Assembly: GCF_009604385.1 (NCBI RefSeq)
Contig: NZ_WEGJ01000001.1
Coordinates: forward strand, 372,001-436,000
Source: Streptomyces smaragdinus
GTDB lineage: Bacteria > Actinomycetota > Actinomycetes > Streptomycetales > Streptomycetaceae
Length of the DNA: 64,000 nt
Direction: 5' to 3'
In this document: piece after piece, positions 8,247 through 16,042 of the stretch
Layout of the letters: each line of letters begins with the position of its first letter
Numbering within the stretch: the first letter of the stretch is position 1
Notes under the pieces: generated by a model
The model's database searches: none
What the model was told of the DNA's origin: nothing
The model's input: the letters and a program-made list of their open reading frames with translations, nothing else
Made by a program: the position numbers and the translations under genes

Positions 8247-8639
8247 TCAGCCCTCCGCCGCCTCCCGGGCGATGCGGTCGAATTCCGCGCCCATCGCTGC
8301 CGCGAGGGCCTGGGCGGCCGAGAGGGGGCGGACCATGACCATGAAGTCGTCGATCCTGCCCTCCTCGTCGTGGTGGAGGAAGTCGCAGCCGTTGATCTCC
8401 TTGTCGCCGACCTTCGCGGTGAAGACGAGGGCGTGGTCGCGGCCGTCGGCGGAGGTGATCTCGCGGACGTAGCGGAAGTCGGTGAAGACCCGGGTGACGC
8501 CGCGCAGGATCGCGGCGGTGATCGGCTTGCCCGGGTAGGGGCGGAAAGCGACGGGGCTGGTGAACACGACGTCGTCGGCCAGGAGGGCCTCCATCGCGGC
8601 GTGGTCGCCGCTCTCGACTGCCTTGCGGAACGGATGCAC
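8247..8639 (-). CDS. SnoaL-like/NTF2-like protein
   Basis: The 130-aa protein follows the SnoaL-like cone fold: HPFRKAVESGDHAAMEALLADDVVF, a PITAAILRGV segment, then FLHHDEEGRIDDFMVMVRPL. Proteins like this are isomerases, hydrolases or ligand binders of varied substrates, so the exact function cannot be read. GTG at 8639 is chosen because GGGAGG lies 8-9 bases upstream; longer versions of the frame have no ribosome site. It is transcribed divergently from the ABC transporter ATPase gene. Confidence 0.85.
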   Translation of the reverse strand: MHPFRKAVESGDHAAMEALLADDVVFTSPVAFRPYPGKPITAAILRGVTRVFTDFRYVREITSADGRDHALVFTAKVGDKEINGCDFLHHDEEGRIDDFMVMVRPLSAAQALAAAMGAEFDRIAREAAEG

Positions 8640-8796
8640 GGGGGTCCTCCCTGAGTCGGTTGCTGCAGGTGAGCGTAGATGACGCGGCAGCCGGCGGCGA
8701 GGCCGACACGTGCGCGCCGACGGCCTCTTGCCCCCAACTCCGTTGCGGCACAAGGCAGTCGGATACGATCCCACGGTGACGAAGGGTGGTCGTGGG

Positions 8797-9576
8797 ATGA
8801 CTGCGGCGGACGGGGGGCGCGGCGTGGCCGCGGATCCGCGCACCGCCGCGCTCACGTTCGCCGGTGTCGGCCTGCGCTACCCCGGGGGGACGCGGGCCCT
8901 CGATGGCATCGACCTGAGTGTCGCCCCCGGGGAGTTCGTCTCCGTCGTGGGGCCGTCCGGCTGCGGGAAGTCCTCCCTGCTGCGGATCGCCGCCGGGCTG
9001 CAGGCGCCGACCGCCGGCACCGTGACCGGCCGCGGGGAGTCCGTGGGCTACGTCTTCCAGGACGCCACGCTGCTCCCCTGGCGCAGCGTACGGGCGAACG
9101 TCGAGCTCTTCGGCGAGCTGCGCGGCCTCGGCCGCGAGGAGCGCCGCAAGCGCGCCGCCGAGGCGCTGGACCTCGTGGGGCTCGCCGACGTCGCCGGGCA
9201 CCGGCCGCGCACGCTCTCCGGCGGGATGCGGATGCGGGTGTCCCTGGCGCGGTCCCTCACCCTGCGCCCCGGCCTGTTCCTGCTCGACGAGCCGTTCGGC
9301 ACGCTGGACGAGATCACCCGCGAGCGGCTGGACGACGATCTGCTCGCGCTGTTCGCCGCCCGGCGTTTCGCCGCCCTGTTCGTCACCCACTCGGTCCTCG
9401 AGGCCGTGTACCTCTCCTCCCGCGTCGTCGTCCTCTCGCCCGGACCGGGCCGTGTGGTCGGCGAGTTCGACGTACCGTTCGACTATCCGCGCCCGGCGGG
9501 GCTGCGCTTCGATCCCGAGGCCGCCCGGCTGGCCGCGCTGGTGTCCGCGTGTATGCGGGGCGCCGCCGCCCCATGA
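8797..9576 (+). CDS. NitT/TauT-family ABC importer ATPase
   Basis: A complete 259-aa nucleotide-binding subunit: Walker A GPSGCGKSS (52-60), Q-loop at Gln88, signature LSGGM (140-144), Walker B FLLDEP (161-166) and the switch His in FVTHSVLEAVYLSSR. The GPGRVVGEFDVPFDYPRP tail is typical of SsuB/TauB/NrtD-type ATPases that drive uptake of nitrate, sulfonates or thiamine precursors. The ATG at 8797 follows GAAGGG; an in-frame GTG at 8776 is an alternative. It is the first gene of a unit that also encodes the binding protein and, after two methyltransferase genes, the permease. Confidence 0.92.
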   Translation: MTAADGGRGVAADPRTAALTFAGVGLRYPGGTRALDGIDLSVAPGEFVSVVGPSGCGKSSLLRIAAGLQAPTAGTVTGRGESVGYVFQDATLLPWRSVRANVELFGELRGLGREERRKRAAEALDLVGLADVAGHRPRTLSGGMRMRVSLARSLTLRPGLFLLDEPFGTLDEITRERLDDDLLALFAARRFAALFVTHSVLEAVYLSSRVVVLSPGPGRVVGEFDVPFDYPRPAGLRFDPEAARLAALVSACMRGAAAP

Positions 9577-9607
9577 CCCGTCCGCCCGCTCCCCGTGAGG
9601 AATCCAC

Positions 9608-10801
9608 GTGTCCGTGAACCGTCCGGTCGCCGCCGCGGCGGCCGCCGCCTTACTCGCCCTGCTCACCGCCTGCGGTGACGACGGCGGCGGGGACGAGCCG
9701 AAGGCCACCCGTTCCGCCGCCGCGTCGGCGGGGGCCGTCGATCTGAGCGGTGTCTGCCCGGAGAAGATCGTGGTGCAGGGGCAGTGGCTGCCCAACACCT
9801 CCTCCGAGGGGCCGATGTACAGCCTGCTGGGTCCGAACCCGTCGATCGACGCCGACAAGGACCGCGTGACCGCACCGCTGACGGCCGGGGGCAAGGACAC
9901 CGGCGTGGATCTGGAGATCCGCGCGGGCGGCCCGGCGATCGGCTTCCAGCAGGTGTCCGCGCAGATGTACACCGACAAGTCGATCACGCTCGGTATCCTG
10001 GGCGGGTTCGACGAGGCGATCCAGCTCTCGAAGACCCAGCCGACCCTCGCGGTCCTGGCGATGCTGGAGAAGGACCCCCAGATGATCTTCTGGGATCCGA
10101 AGACACACCCCGAATTCACCTCGATCGCCGACATCGGCAAGACCGACACCACGGTGCTCTACTTCGACGGCGACACCTACATGGACTACCTCGTGGGCGC
10201 CGGCGTCCTGAAGAAGAGCCAGGTCGACGGCTCCAACGACGGCTCGCCCGCCCGGTTCGTCACCGAGCGCGGCAAGATCGCCTCCGGGGGGTACGCGGTC
10301 GAGGACCCGTACACGTACGAGAAGGAGGTCGACGAGTGGGGCAAGCCGGTCCGTTTCCAGCTGCTGTACGACGCCGGCTACCCGAACTACGGCCCCCCGC
10401 TGTCCATCCGGCCCGACGACCGGGAGAAGCTCGCGCCCTGCCTGAAGAAGCTGATCCCCGTGGTGCAGCAGGCGCAGCTCGACTTCCTGGCGAACCCGGG
10501 GCCGACGATCGACGCCACGGTGAAGATCAGTGAGGCGTACGCCAGTGACGACATCTTCACGAAGGAGATCGGCGAGTACAGCGCCGCCCAGCTGAAGAAG
10601 CTCGGCATCGCCGCCAACGACGCCGAGGGCAAGGACTCCACCACCGGGAACTTCGACGAGGCGCGGGTCCAGAAGATGATCGAGCTCACGGAGCCGGTCT
10701 TCGCGGCGCAGAAGAAGCCCGTCAAGCCCGGTCTGAAGCCGTCGGACCTGGTGACCGACGAGTTCATCGATCCGGAGATCGGCTTCCCGGGCGGAAGCTG
10801 A
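9608..10801 (+). CDS. ABC substrate-binding lipoprotein, NitT/TauT type
   Basis: The 397-aa protein has an Ala-rich signal segment and a lipobox LLTAC with Cys22, so it should be anchored outside the membrane. The body has the two-lobe periplasmic-binding fold of NMT1/ThiY-like proteins, with LGILGGFDEAIQLSKTQP in the first lobe and LIPVVQQAQLDFLANPGPTID near the end. A poly-Gly/Asp linker follows the lipid anchor. It sits 31 bp after the ATPase gene. Ligand is not determinable; hydrophobic GPMYSLLGPNPS near residue 70 is unusual. The GTG start at 9608 follows GAGGAA. Confidence 0.88.
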   Translation: MSVNRPVAAAAAAALLALLTACGDDGGGDEPKATRSAAASAGAVDLSGVCPEKIVVQGQWLPNTSSEGPMYSLLGPNPSIDADKDRVTAPLTAGGKDTGVDLEIRAGGPAIGFQQVSAQMYTDKSITLGILGGFDEAIQLSKTQPTLAVLAMLEKDPQMIFWDPKTHPEFTSIADIGKTDTTVLYFDGDTYMDYLVGAGVLKKSQVDGSNDGSPARFVTERGKIASGGYAVEDPYTYEKEVDEWGKPVRFQLLYDAGYPNYGPPLSIRPDDREKLAPCLKKLIPVVQQAQLDFLANPGPTIDATVKISEAYASDDIFTKEIGEYSAAQLKKLGIAANDAEGKDSTTGNFDEARVQKMIELTEPVFAAQKKPVKPGLKPSDLVTDEFIDPEIGFPGGS

Positions 10802-10810
10802 GGACCGGCC

Positions 10811-11623
10811 GTGACCCAGGAACCCGGGGAGCGCCCGCAGGACGGCCCGCCCGTGCCCGACGAGCGGGTGCCGCATTCCTCGCGTACGTACGACTACCTC
10901 CTGGGCGGCAAGGACAACCTGGCCGCGGACCGCCGGCTGATGGAGGAGAACCTGGCGGTCACTCCCGACGCCCGGGTGCGGGTGCGCGCGCAGCGGCTGT
11001 TCCTGACCCGCGCCGTGCGCACCCTGGTCCGGGAGGCGGGGATCCGGCAGCTGCTGGACATCGGCTGCGGGCTGCCGATGCCGCTGCTGGAGAACGTGCA
11101 CGAGATCGCCCGCCGGCACGCGCCGGAGACCCGGACCGTGTACGTGGACAACAACCCGGTCGCCGTCGCGCACATGCAGGCGCTGCACGCGGACGAGGTG
11201 CGCACGGTCGCCTTCCCGGGCGATCTGCGCGCCCCCGAGGCCCTGCTGCGCCACCCGGTGGCCGAGGCCGTGCTCGACCTGAAGCAGCCGGTGGGGGTGC
11301 TGCTGGTGTCCGTGCTGCAGTGCCTGCGCCTCGACGAGGACGCGGCGGGGATCGTGGCCCGGCTGCGGGCGGGGCTGGCGGCCGGGAGTCATCTGGTGGT
11401 GACGCATGTGTCCGCGGACCTCGATCCGGCGGTGGAGGAGGTCGTACGGATCTGGGCCCGGGGTGCCACGCCCATGGTGAGCCGCGGGCGGGCGGAGGTG
11501 GAGCGGATCCTGGACGGGCTCGAGCTGCTGGAGCCGGGCCTGGTGCCGATCCACGAGTGGCGTCCCGACGGCGAGGTGTACACGACCGGCAACGCCTACG
11601 GCGCGGTGGGTCGGATCCGGTGA
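10811..11623 (+). CDS. DUF574 S-adenosyl methyltransferase
   Basis: A 270-aa member of the actinobacterial S-adenosyl methyltransferase family (PF04672). It has the characteristic YDYLLGGKDN at 27-36, the SAM-binding LLDIGCGLP at 81-89, the acidic YVDNNPVAV strand end, and a late HEWRPDG motif. Streptomyces carry many paralogues of unknown substrate. It begins 9 bp after the binding-protein gene, so it is probably in the same transcript. Start GTG at 10811. Its position inside a transporter operon suggests the imported compound may be methylated, but this is speculation. Confidence 0.9.
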   Translation: MTQEPGERPQDGPPVPDERVPHSSRTYDYLLGGKDNLAADRRLMEENLAVTPDARVRVRAQRLFLTRAVRTLVREAGIRQLLDIGCGLPMPLLENVHEIARRHAPETRTVYVDNNPVAVAHMQALHADEVRTVAFPGDLRAPEALLRHPVAEAVLDLKQPVGVLLVSVLQCLRLDEDAAGIVARLRAGLAAGSHLVVTHVSADLDPAVEEVVRIWARGATPMVSRGRAEVERILDGLELLEPGLVPIHEWRPDGEVYTTGNAYGAVGRIR

Positions 11624-11730
11624 GAACAACCATGACGCGGCCGTTCTCCGGGCGGCCGCGAACCCGTAGGCTACGGGACCGCGGCCGGGTGCCGCCGCTG
11701 CTCCCGTACCCCAGAGAGGACAGCGACAGC

Positions 11731-12417
11731 GTGTCTGACCAGACGGTTCACTTCGACGAACTGGCCGAGCTGTACCGCCGGTTCGCGGCGGACACCGACA
11801 TCCTGTACCGCCCGTGGCTGCGGTCGCGGGTGCCGGAGCGGGGCGGGCGCGCGGTCGATCTCGGGTGTGGTTCCGGCCGGTTCACGGGCATGCTCGCCGA
11901 GCGCTACGGCAGCGTGCTGGCGGTGGACGTCGCGGAGCGGGAGATCGCGATGGCCCGTGCCGCCCATCCGTATCCGAACGTCGACTTCCGGGTGTGCGGC
12001 TTCGAGGAGGTCACGGCTGCCGCCGACGGCACGTTCGACCTGGTGTTCTCGGTGAACACGCTGCATCACCGCGAGGACTACGCGGTCGTCCTGCCCCGGA
12101 TCCGGGAGTTGCTGGCGCCCGGCGGACACGCGGTGCTGATGGACATCGTGGACCGGGGCGCCAAGTCCCACGAGTGGCTGGTCGAGGAGGCATTCCGGGA
12201 TGCCCGGGACTCGTATCTGCACCGCTCCCGCGACGCCGACATGGCCGCGGACATCCTGCGGCTGCGGCTGCACCCGGTGTGGATGCGGCTGAACGAGACG
12301 CAGACGGTGCTGACCCGGGAGGAGTTCCACCGGGTGTACGGGGCGGCCTTCCCGGGGGCCGAGTTCGCCGACGACATCCATCACGCCGTGTGCGCCGTGC
12401 ACTGGGTGAACTCCTGA
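11731..12417 (+). CDS. Class I SAM-dependent methyltransferase
   Basis: The 228-aa protein has motif I DLGCGSG at 43-49, an acidic residue at the end of beta2 (VLAVDVAERE), motif II-like FDLVFSVNTLHH and the HHR/GGHAVLMDIVD segment of a Methyltransf_11 domain. The GTG at 11731 is preceded by GAGAGGA about 11 bases upstream; the frame runs open far upstream without coding features. Substrate is unknown. The 3' end overlaps the permease gene by 28 bp, implying translational coupling, so this enzyme is embedded within the transporter unit. Confidence 0.88.
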   Translation: MSDQTVHFDELAELYRRFAADTDILYRPWLRSRVPERGGRAVDLGCGSGRFTGMLAERYGSVLAVDVAEREIAMARAAHPYPNVDFRVCGFEEVTAAADGTFDLVFSVNTLHHREDYAVVLPRIRELLAPGGHAVLMDIVDRGAKSHEWLVEEAFRDARDSYLHRSRDADMAADILRLRLHPVWMRLNETQTVLTREEFHRVYGAAFPGAEFADDIHHAVCAVHWVNS

Positions 12418-13220
12418 CCGCCCGCGGGCGGCGCGCGGCGCGGTGGCTGCCGCCGCTGGCGGTCCTGGTGTGCGCCGTCGGCGTCTGGTACGCGGTGAGC
12501 CTCCTGGTCCTCGACCCGGACCGGCGGTTCCTGTTCCCGCCGCCGCACGCCGTGGTGCGCGTCGGGTTCCTGGACGGGGACAACCGGGCGGAGCTGCTGG
12601 AGGGGCTGCGCCGGTCGGCGGAGGTGGCGTCGCTGGGGCTGGCGGTGGCGGTGGGCGCGGGGGTGCTGCTGGCGGTGGCGATGAGTCAGGCGCGGTGGGT
12701 GGAGCGGTCGCTGTTCCCGTATCTGGTGGTGCTGCAGACGACGCCGGTGCTGGCGCTGGTGCCGCTGTTCGGGTTCTGGTTCGGCTTCGGGTTCGGCACC
12801 CGGGTGCTGGTGTGCGCGCTGATCGCGCTGTTCCCGGTGGTGGCGGGCACGCTGTTCGGGCTGCGGTCGGTGGCCGCGGCCCAGCACGACCTGTTCACGC
12901 TGCACGGGGCGGGGCGGGTGGTGCGGCTGTGGAAGCTTCAGCTGCCGGCGGCCTTGCCGAGCGTCTTCACCGGGCTGCGGATCTCGGCGGGGCTGTCGGT
13001 CGTCGGGGCGATCGTGAGCGACTTCTTCTTCCGGCAGGGCGAGCCGGGGATCGGCGTGCTGATCGACCGCTACCAGTCACGGCTGCAGTCGGAGCAGCTG
13101 CTGGCGGCGGTGATCCTGTCGTCCCTGTTCGGGCTGGCGGTGTTCTGGTTCTTCGGCGCGCTGGCGCGCCGGGTGGTGGGCGGCTGGCACGAGTCGGCGC
13201 GCGAGCCCGGGGCGTGGTGA
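12390..13220 (+). CDS. NitT/TauT-family ABC importer permease
   Basis: A 276-aa inner-membrane subunit with about six helices, including WLPPLAVLVCAVGVWYAVS, VASLGLAVAVGAGVLLAVA, a C-terminal AAVILSSLFGLAVFWFF, and the EAA-like cytoplasmic loop AAAQHDLFTLHGAGRVVRLWKLQLPAALPSVFTGLRI that couples to the ATPase. The start is uncertain: GTG at 12390 gives a basic N-terminus (VRRALGEL) and overlaps the methyltransferase gene; CTG at 12402 or 12414 is also possible. It completes the importer begun by the ATPase at 8797. Substrate specificity is unknown. Confidence 0.88.
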   Translation: MRRALGELLTARGRRAARWLPPLAVLVCAVGVWYAVSLLVLDPDRRFLFPPPHAVVRVGFLDGDNRAELLEGLRRSAEVASLGLAVAVGAGVLLAVAMSQARWVERSLFPYLVVLQTTPVLALVPLFGFWFGFGFGTRVLVCALIALFPVVAGTLFGLRSVAAAQHDLFTLHGAGRVVRLWKLQLPAALPSVFTGLRISAGLSVVGAIVSDFFFRQGEPGIGVLIDRYQSRLQSEQLLAAVILSSLFGLAVFWFFGALARRVVGGWHESAREPGAW

Positions 13221-13230
13221 GCGGGCGGGA

Positions 13231-14202
13231 TCAGAGCTCGTCGCGGATCCGCTTGAGGAAGTCCCGGCTCCCGGTGCGGGGCTTGGCCATGGTGCTCAGC
13301 CGGTCCATCACCAGCTGGTAGCGGTCCACGTCCTCGCGCTTGTCGAGGTAGAGCGCGCTGGCGACCTGCTCCAGATACACCACGTCCGGCAGGTCGGGCT
13401 CGGTGAAGCGCATCAGCGTGATGGGGCAGCCGGCCGCGGCCGTGCCGCCCGCCGAGAACGGCGAGATCTGCAGCGTGACACCGGGCAGCTCGGAGATCTC
13501 CAGCAGATGGTCGATCTGCGCCCGCATCACCGGCGCCCCGCCCAGCGGACGGCGCAGTATCCCCTCGTCCAGAACGGCCCACAGCTTCGGCCCGTCGGTC
13601 CGGGTGATCAGCTCCTGGCGCCGCATCCGCAGGTCGACCCGGCGCTGGAGCTCGTCCGGTGCCGCGTCCGAGCGGTCCAGAGCGGTCACCGCGCGGGCGT
13701 ACTCGGCGGTCTGCAGCAGTCCGGGGACGAACTGCACCTGGTAGGTACGGATGATCGCCGCGGCCTCCTCCAGCCCGAGCAGCGGCTCGAACCAGGAGGG
13801 CAGCAGATCGCTGTACTGGTGCCACCAGCCGGGCGAGTTGGCCTGGCGGGCCAGGCCCAGCCACTCCTCGCGCTCGACGGGGTCCACGACGCCGTAGAGC
13901 GTCAGCAGATCCGTGACGTCGCGCTCCTTGTAGCCGACGCGGCCCAGCTCGAGCCGGCTGATCTTGGCCTGTGAGCCGCGGATGACGTCGGCCGCGGCGT
14001 CCCGGGAGACGCCCCGGGCCTCGCGCAGCCGGCGCAGCTGGGTGCCGAGCAGGATGCGCAGTACCGTCGGGCCGCCGCGCGGCTCCTCCAGCGGACTGGG
14101 CCGGACGACCGTGTCCGGCCGGCTTCCGGCGGCCTCCGCCGGGGTGTGCGAAGGCCAGTCACCGTGCTCGCTGTTCGACGTTACCGACGGCACGCCCATC
14201 AC
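13231..14202 (-). CDS. WhiJ-like XRE regulator with DUF5753 domain
   Basis: The 323-aa protein has a proline-rich leader, an XRE helix-turn-helix at about 47-110 (QLRRLREARGVSRDAAADV, then QAKISRLELGR) and a long C-terminal DUF5753 domain (WWHQYSDLLPSWFEPLLGLE, PGLLQTAEYARAV, later VVYLEQ). This architecture is found in WhiJ-type developmental regulators of Streptomyces, which work together with a small DUF397 protein and an AbaA-like ATPase; both are encoded next to it. ATG at 14202 is immediately followed by a second ATG. It converges with the permease gene. Confidence 0.92.
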   Translation of the reverse strand: MMGVPSVTSNSEHGDWPSHTPAEAAGSRPDTVVRPSPLEEPRGGPTVLRILLGTQLRRLREARGVSRDAAADVIRGSQAKISRLELGRVGYKERDVTDLLTLYGVVDPVEREEWLGLARQANSPGWWHQYSDLLPSWFEPLLGLEEAAAIIRTYQVQFVPGLLQTAEYARAVTALDRSDAAPDELQRRVDLRMRRQELITRTDGPKLWAVLDEGILRRPLGGAPVMRAQIDHLLEISELPGVTLQISPFSAGGTAAAGCPITLMRFTEPDLPDVVYLEQVASALYLDKREDVDRYQLVMDRLSTMAKPRTGSRDFLKRIRDEL

Positions 14203-14294
14203 TGCCCCACCGATTCTCTACAGACGTCGCTCGTGCCTCATCTTATGCGGAGAACTCGTCAACCAGTCCAGTCTTCAACCAAGTTGACGCGCGT

Positions 14295-14531
14295 TCAGCG
14301 TCTCACCAGGTCGTCGAAGTCTCCGTCCTTCACCCCGAGAAGGAAGGCGCTGATCTCGGACTCTGTGTACACCAGAGCCGCTCCCTCGGGGTCGCGCGAG
14401 TTGCGTATCGCCGCGCCGCCGCCGGGCAGGCCGGCCACCTCGACACAGTCGCCGTTCGCGTTGCTCCGCTGGCTCTTGCGCCAGGTGACACCGGTCAGTT
14501 CGCCGGCGGGGACACCATTGCCGATCCGCAT
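14295..14531 (-). CDS. DUF397 small protein, WhiJ partner
   Basis: A 78-aa protein with the DUF397 hallmarks: VTWRKSQRSNANGDCVEVAGL followed by AAIRNSRDPEGAALVYT and a C-terminal acidic FDDLVRR. DUF397 proteins are small partners of XRE/DUF5753 regulators in actinomycetes and are thought to modulate them. ATG at 14531 is chosen because GGAAGGA lies 7 bases upstream. It precedes the regulator gene on the same strand by 92 bp, forming the usual pair. Confidence 0.92.
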   Translation of the reverse strand: MRIGNGVPAGELTGVTWRKSQRSNANGDCVEVAGLPGGGAAIRNSRDPEGAALVYTESEISAFLLGVKDGDFDDLVRR

Positions 14532-14569
14532 CTTCTCATCCTTCCGTGATCGTTGGCAGCACACTGTAC

Positions 14570-14617
14570 GTGCATCTGTGCTTGCGGATGAAAGTTCAGA
14601 TGAAATTTCAGATGCAC
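14570..14617. promoter_or_regulatory. Inverted and direct CAGATG repeats, likely WhiJ-like operator
   Basis: A perfect 9-bp inverted repeat, GTGCATCTG (14570-14578) and CAGATGCAC (14609-14617), flanks 30 bases in the divergent DUF397/ATPase promoter region. Two direct copies of TTCAGATG (14595-14602 and 14607-14614) lie within it on a 12-bp pitch. The stretch is AT-rich for this genome. It is a good candidate for the binding site of the adjacent XRE regulator; there is no experimental proof here. Confidence 0.5.
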
Positions 14618-14699
14618 TTGCAGTCGTAACTGGTTTGGACCACGATGCTGTTGTGACACAGGCGAATCGTCACCGCGTCTACTGGGACAGGGAGTTGGC

Positions 14700-15254
14700 A
14701 TGCTGTCGGCACCGCTGCAGGAATGGCTGAGGGCACCTGGATCGGCCACGTGCGAGCTGTCCGCCGACCCCAGGTCGATCGCCGTCGCGCGCAGCGTGGT
14801 CCGGTCGGTACTCGGCGAGTGGGGACGCGGCGATCTCGTCGACAACGTGGTGTCGGCCACGTCGGAGCTGGTCACCAACGCTTTACGGCATGGTGTGCGC
14901 GAGGCCGTCGCGGCGGACGCCAAGCCGCTCATGCTGGGCCTGATGCGCCGGGGCAGCGCGGTCGTCTGCGCGGTGTTCGACCCGGGGACCGGGGTGCCGC
15001 GGCTGTCCGAGCCCGATCCGCTGGCGGAGTCGGGGCGCGGGCTGCACATCATCGCGTCGGTCAGCGACGTCTGGGGCTGGAGCAAGCCCGGGCCCTCGGG
15101 CAAAGCGGTCTGGGCCATATTCTCCGCGGCCGCCGACGCCGATCCGGTGGCCGCGGTGAGTCCGCGGATCGACGGACAGCACGACCGCGCACGCGAGGTG
15201 TGCGACTGCTGTCCGCCGGAGATCCACGGGCACAACTGGAAGCTGTGCGGCTGA
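14700..15254 (+). CDS. AbaA-like HATPase, anti-sigma-factor family
   Basis: The 184-aa protein is a GHKL/HATPase_c domain: the N-box ELVTNALRHG at about 60-69, a G1-type DPGTGVPRLSE and a G2-like ESGRGLHIIASVSDVWGW. RsbW-type anti-sigma kinases share this layout. A C-terminal extension has several cysteines (REVCDCCPPEIHGH). In Streptomyces such ATPases sit beside WhiJ/DUF397 pairs, as here, where the gene is divergent from DUF397. Start ATG at 14700 follows GGGAG. It ends 9 bp from the convergent YciO-type gene. Confidence 0.9.
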   Translation: MLSAPLQEWLRAPGSATCELSADPRSIAVARSVVRSVLGEWGRGDLVDNVVSATSELVTNALRHGVREAVAADAKPLMLGLMRRGSAVVCAVFDPGTGVPRLSEPDPLAESGRGLHIIASVSDVWGWSKPGPSGKAVWAIFSAAADADPVAAVSPRIDGQHDRAREVCDCCPPEIHGHNWKLCG

Positions 15255-15263
15255 CGTCCCGTC

Positions 15264-15884
15264 CTACTCGAAGCGGGACGTGTCCCCGGCGCCCCGGCGG
15301 ACGATCTCCACGTCGCCGCCGGAGAAGTCGATGACGGTCGTCGGCTCCGTACCGCAGTCGCCCGAGTCCAGGACGATGTCCACGACGTGGTCCAGCCGTT
15401 CCTTGATCTCCCAGCCCTGGGTCAGCGGCTCCTCCTCGTCGGGCAGCAGCAGGGTGCTGGACACGATCGGCTCGCCCAGCTCCTCCAGCAGCGCCTGGGT
15501 GACGGCGTGCTCGGGGATCCGCACGCCGACGGTCTTCTTCTTCGGGTGCTGGAGCTGGCGCGGCACCTCCTTCGTCGCGGTGAGGATGAAGGTGTACTGG
15601 CCGGGCGTCGCCGCCCTGATCGCGCGGAAGACGTCGTTGTCGACGTACACGAACTGGCCCAGCTGCGCGAAGTCGCGGCACACCAGGGTGAAGTGGTGCC
15701 GGTCGTCCAGGTCGCGGATCTGCCGGATCCGCTCGATGCCCTCGCGGTTGCCGAGCCGGCACCCCAGGGCGTAGCAGGAGTCCGTCGGGTACGCGACGAG
15801 GGACCCGGAGCGGATCTCGTCGGCCACACCGGTGATGGTGCGCCGCTGGGGATTGTCGGGGTGCACGTCGAAGTATTTCGCCAT
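15264..15884 (-). CDS. Sua5/YciO/YrdC-family protein (threonylcarbamoyl-AMP synthase-like)
   Basis: A 206-aa single-domain member of the Sua5/YciO/YrdC fold: YPTDSCYALGCRLGNREGIERIRQIRDLDDRHHFTLVCRDF, then PGQYTFILTATKEVPRQLQHPKKKTVGVRIPEHAV. YrdC/Sua5 enzymes make threonylcarbamoyl-AMP from Thr, bicarbonate and ATP for the t6A tRNA modification; the fold also binds RNA. The sequence is closer to the YciO branch, whose activity is less certain. Streptomyces normally has another Sua5 for t6A elsewhere, so this is probably a paralogue. Start ATG at 15884. Confidence 0.9.
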   Translation of the reverse strand: MAKYFDVHPDNPQRRTITGVADEIRSGSLVAYPTDSCYALGCRLGNREGIERIRQIRDLDDRHHFTLVCRDFAQLGQFVYVDNDVFRAIRAATPGQYTFILTATKEVPRQLQHPKKKTVGVRIPEHAVTQALLEELGEPIVSSTLLLPDEEEPLTQGWEIKERLDHVVDIVLDSGDCGTEPTTVIDFSGGDVEIVRRGAGDTSRFE

Positions 15885-16042
15885 TCGGCCGAGTCTAGGG
15901 GTACGGGCGGGAGCCCGGTGACCGGACCGGTGCGCGGTGACGGGACGGCCCGTACGACTCCGTGGCCTGTCCCCTATATATGGGTGGCGGCCCCACGCGC
16001 CCCGATGACACGATCCGGTGAATCCGGCGGAGTTCGAGGGGT

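Noticed and set aside
7843-10152. 769-aa minus-strand frame
   Set aside because: It is antisense to the ABC importer genes and has repetitive Gly/Arg/Ala content typical of high-GC shadow frames.
9650-11629. 659-aa minus-strand frame
   Set aside because: Complement of the binding-protein and methyltransferase genes; no family features.
15901-15955. GTACGGGC and GCCCGTAC inverted pair with CGGTGA repeats between YciO-type and MFS genes
   Set aside because: The arms are short and the spacer is long; such GC-rich pairs arise often by chance in this genome.
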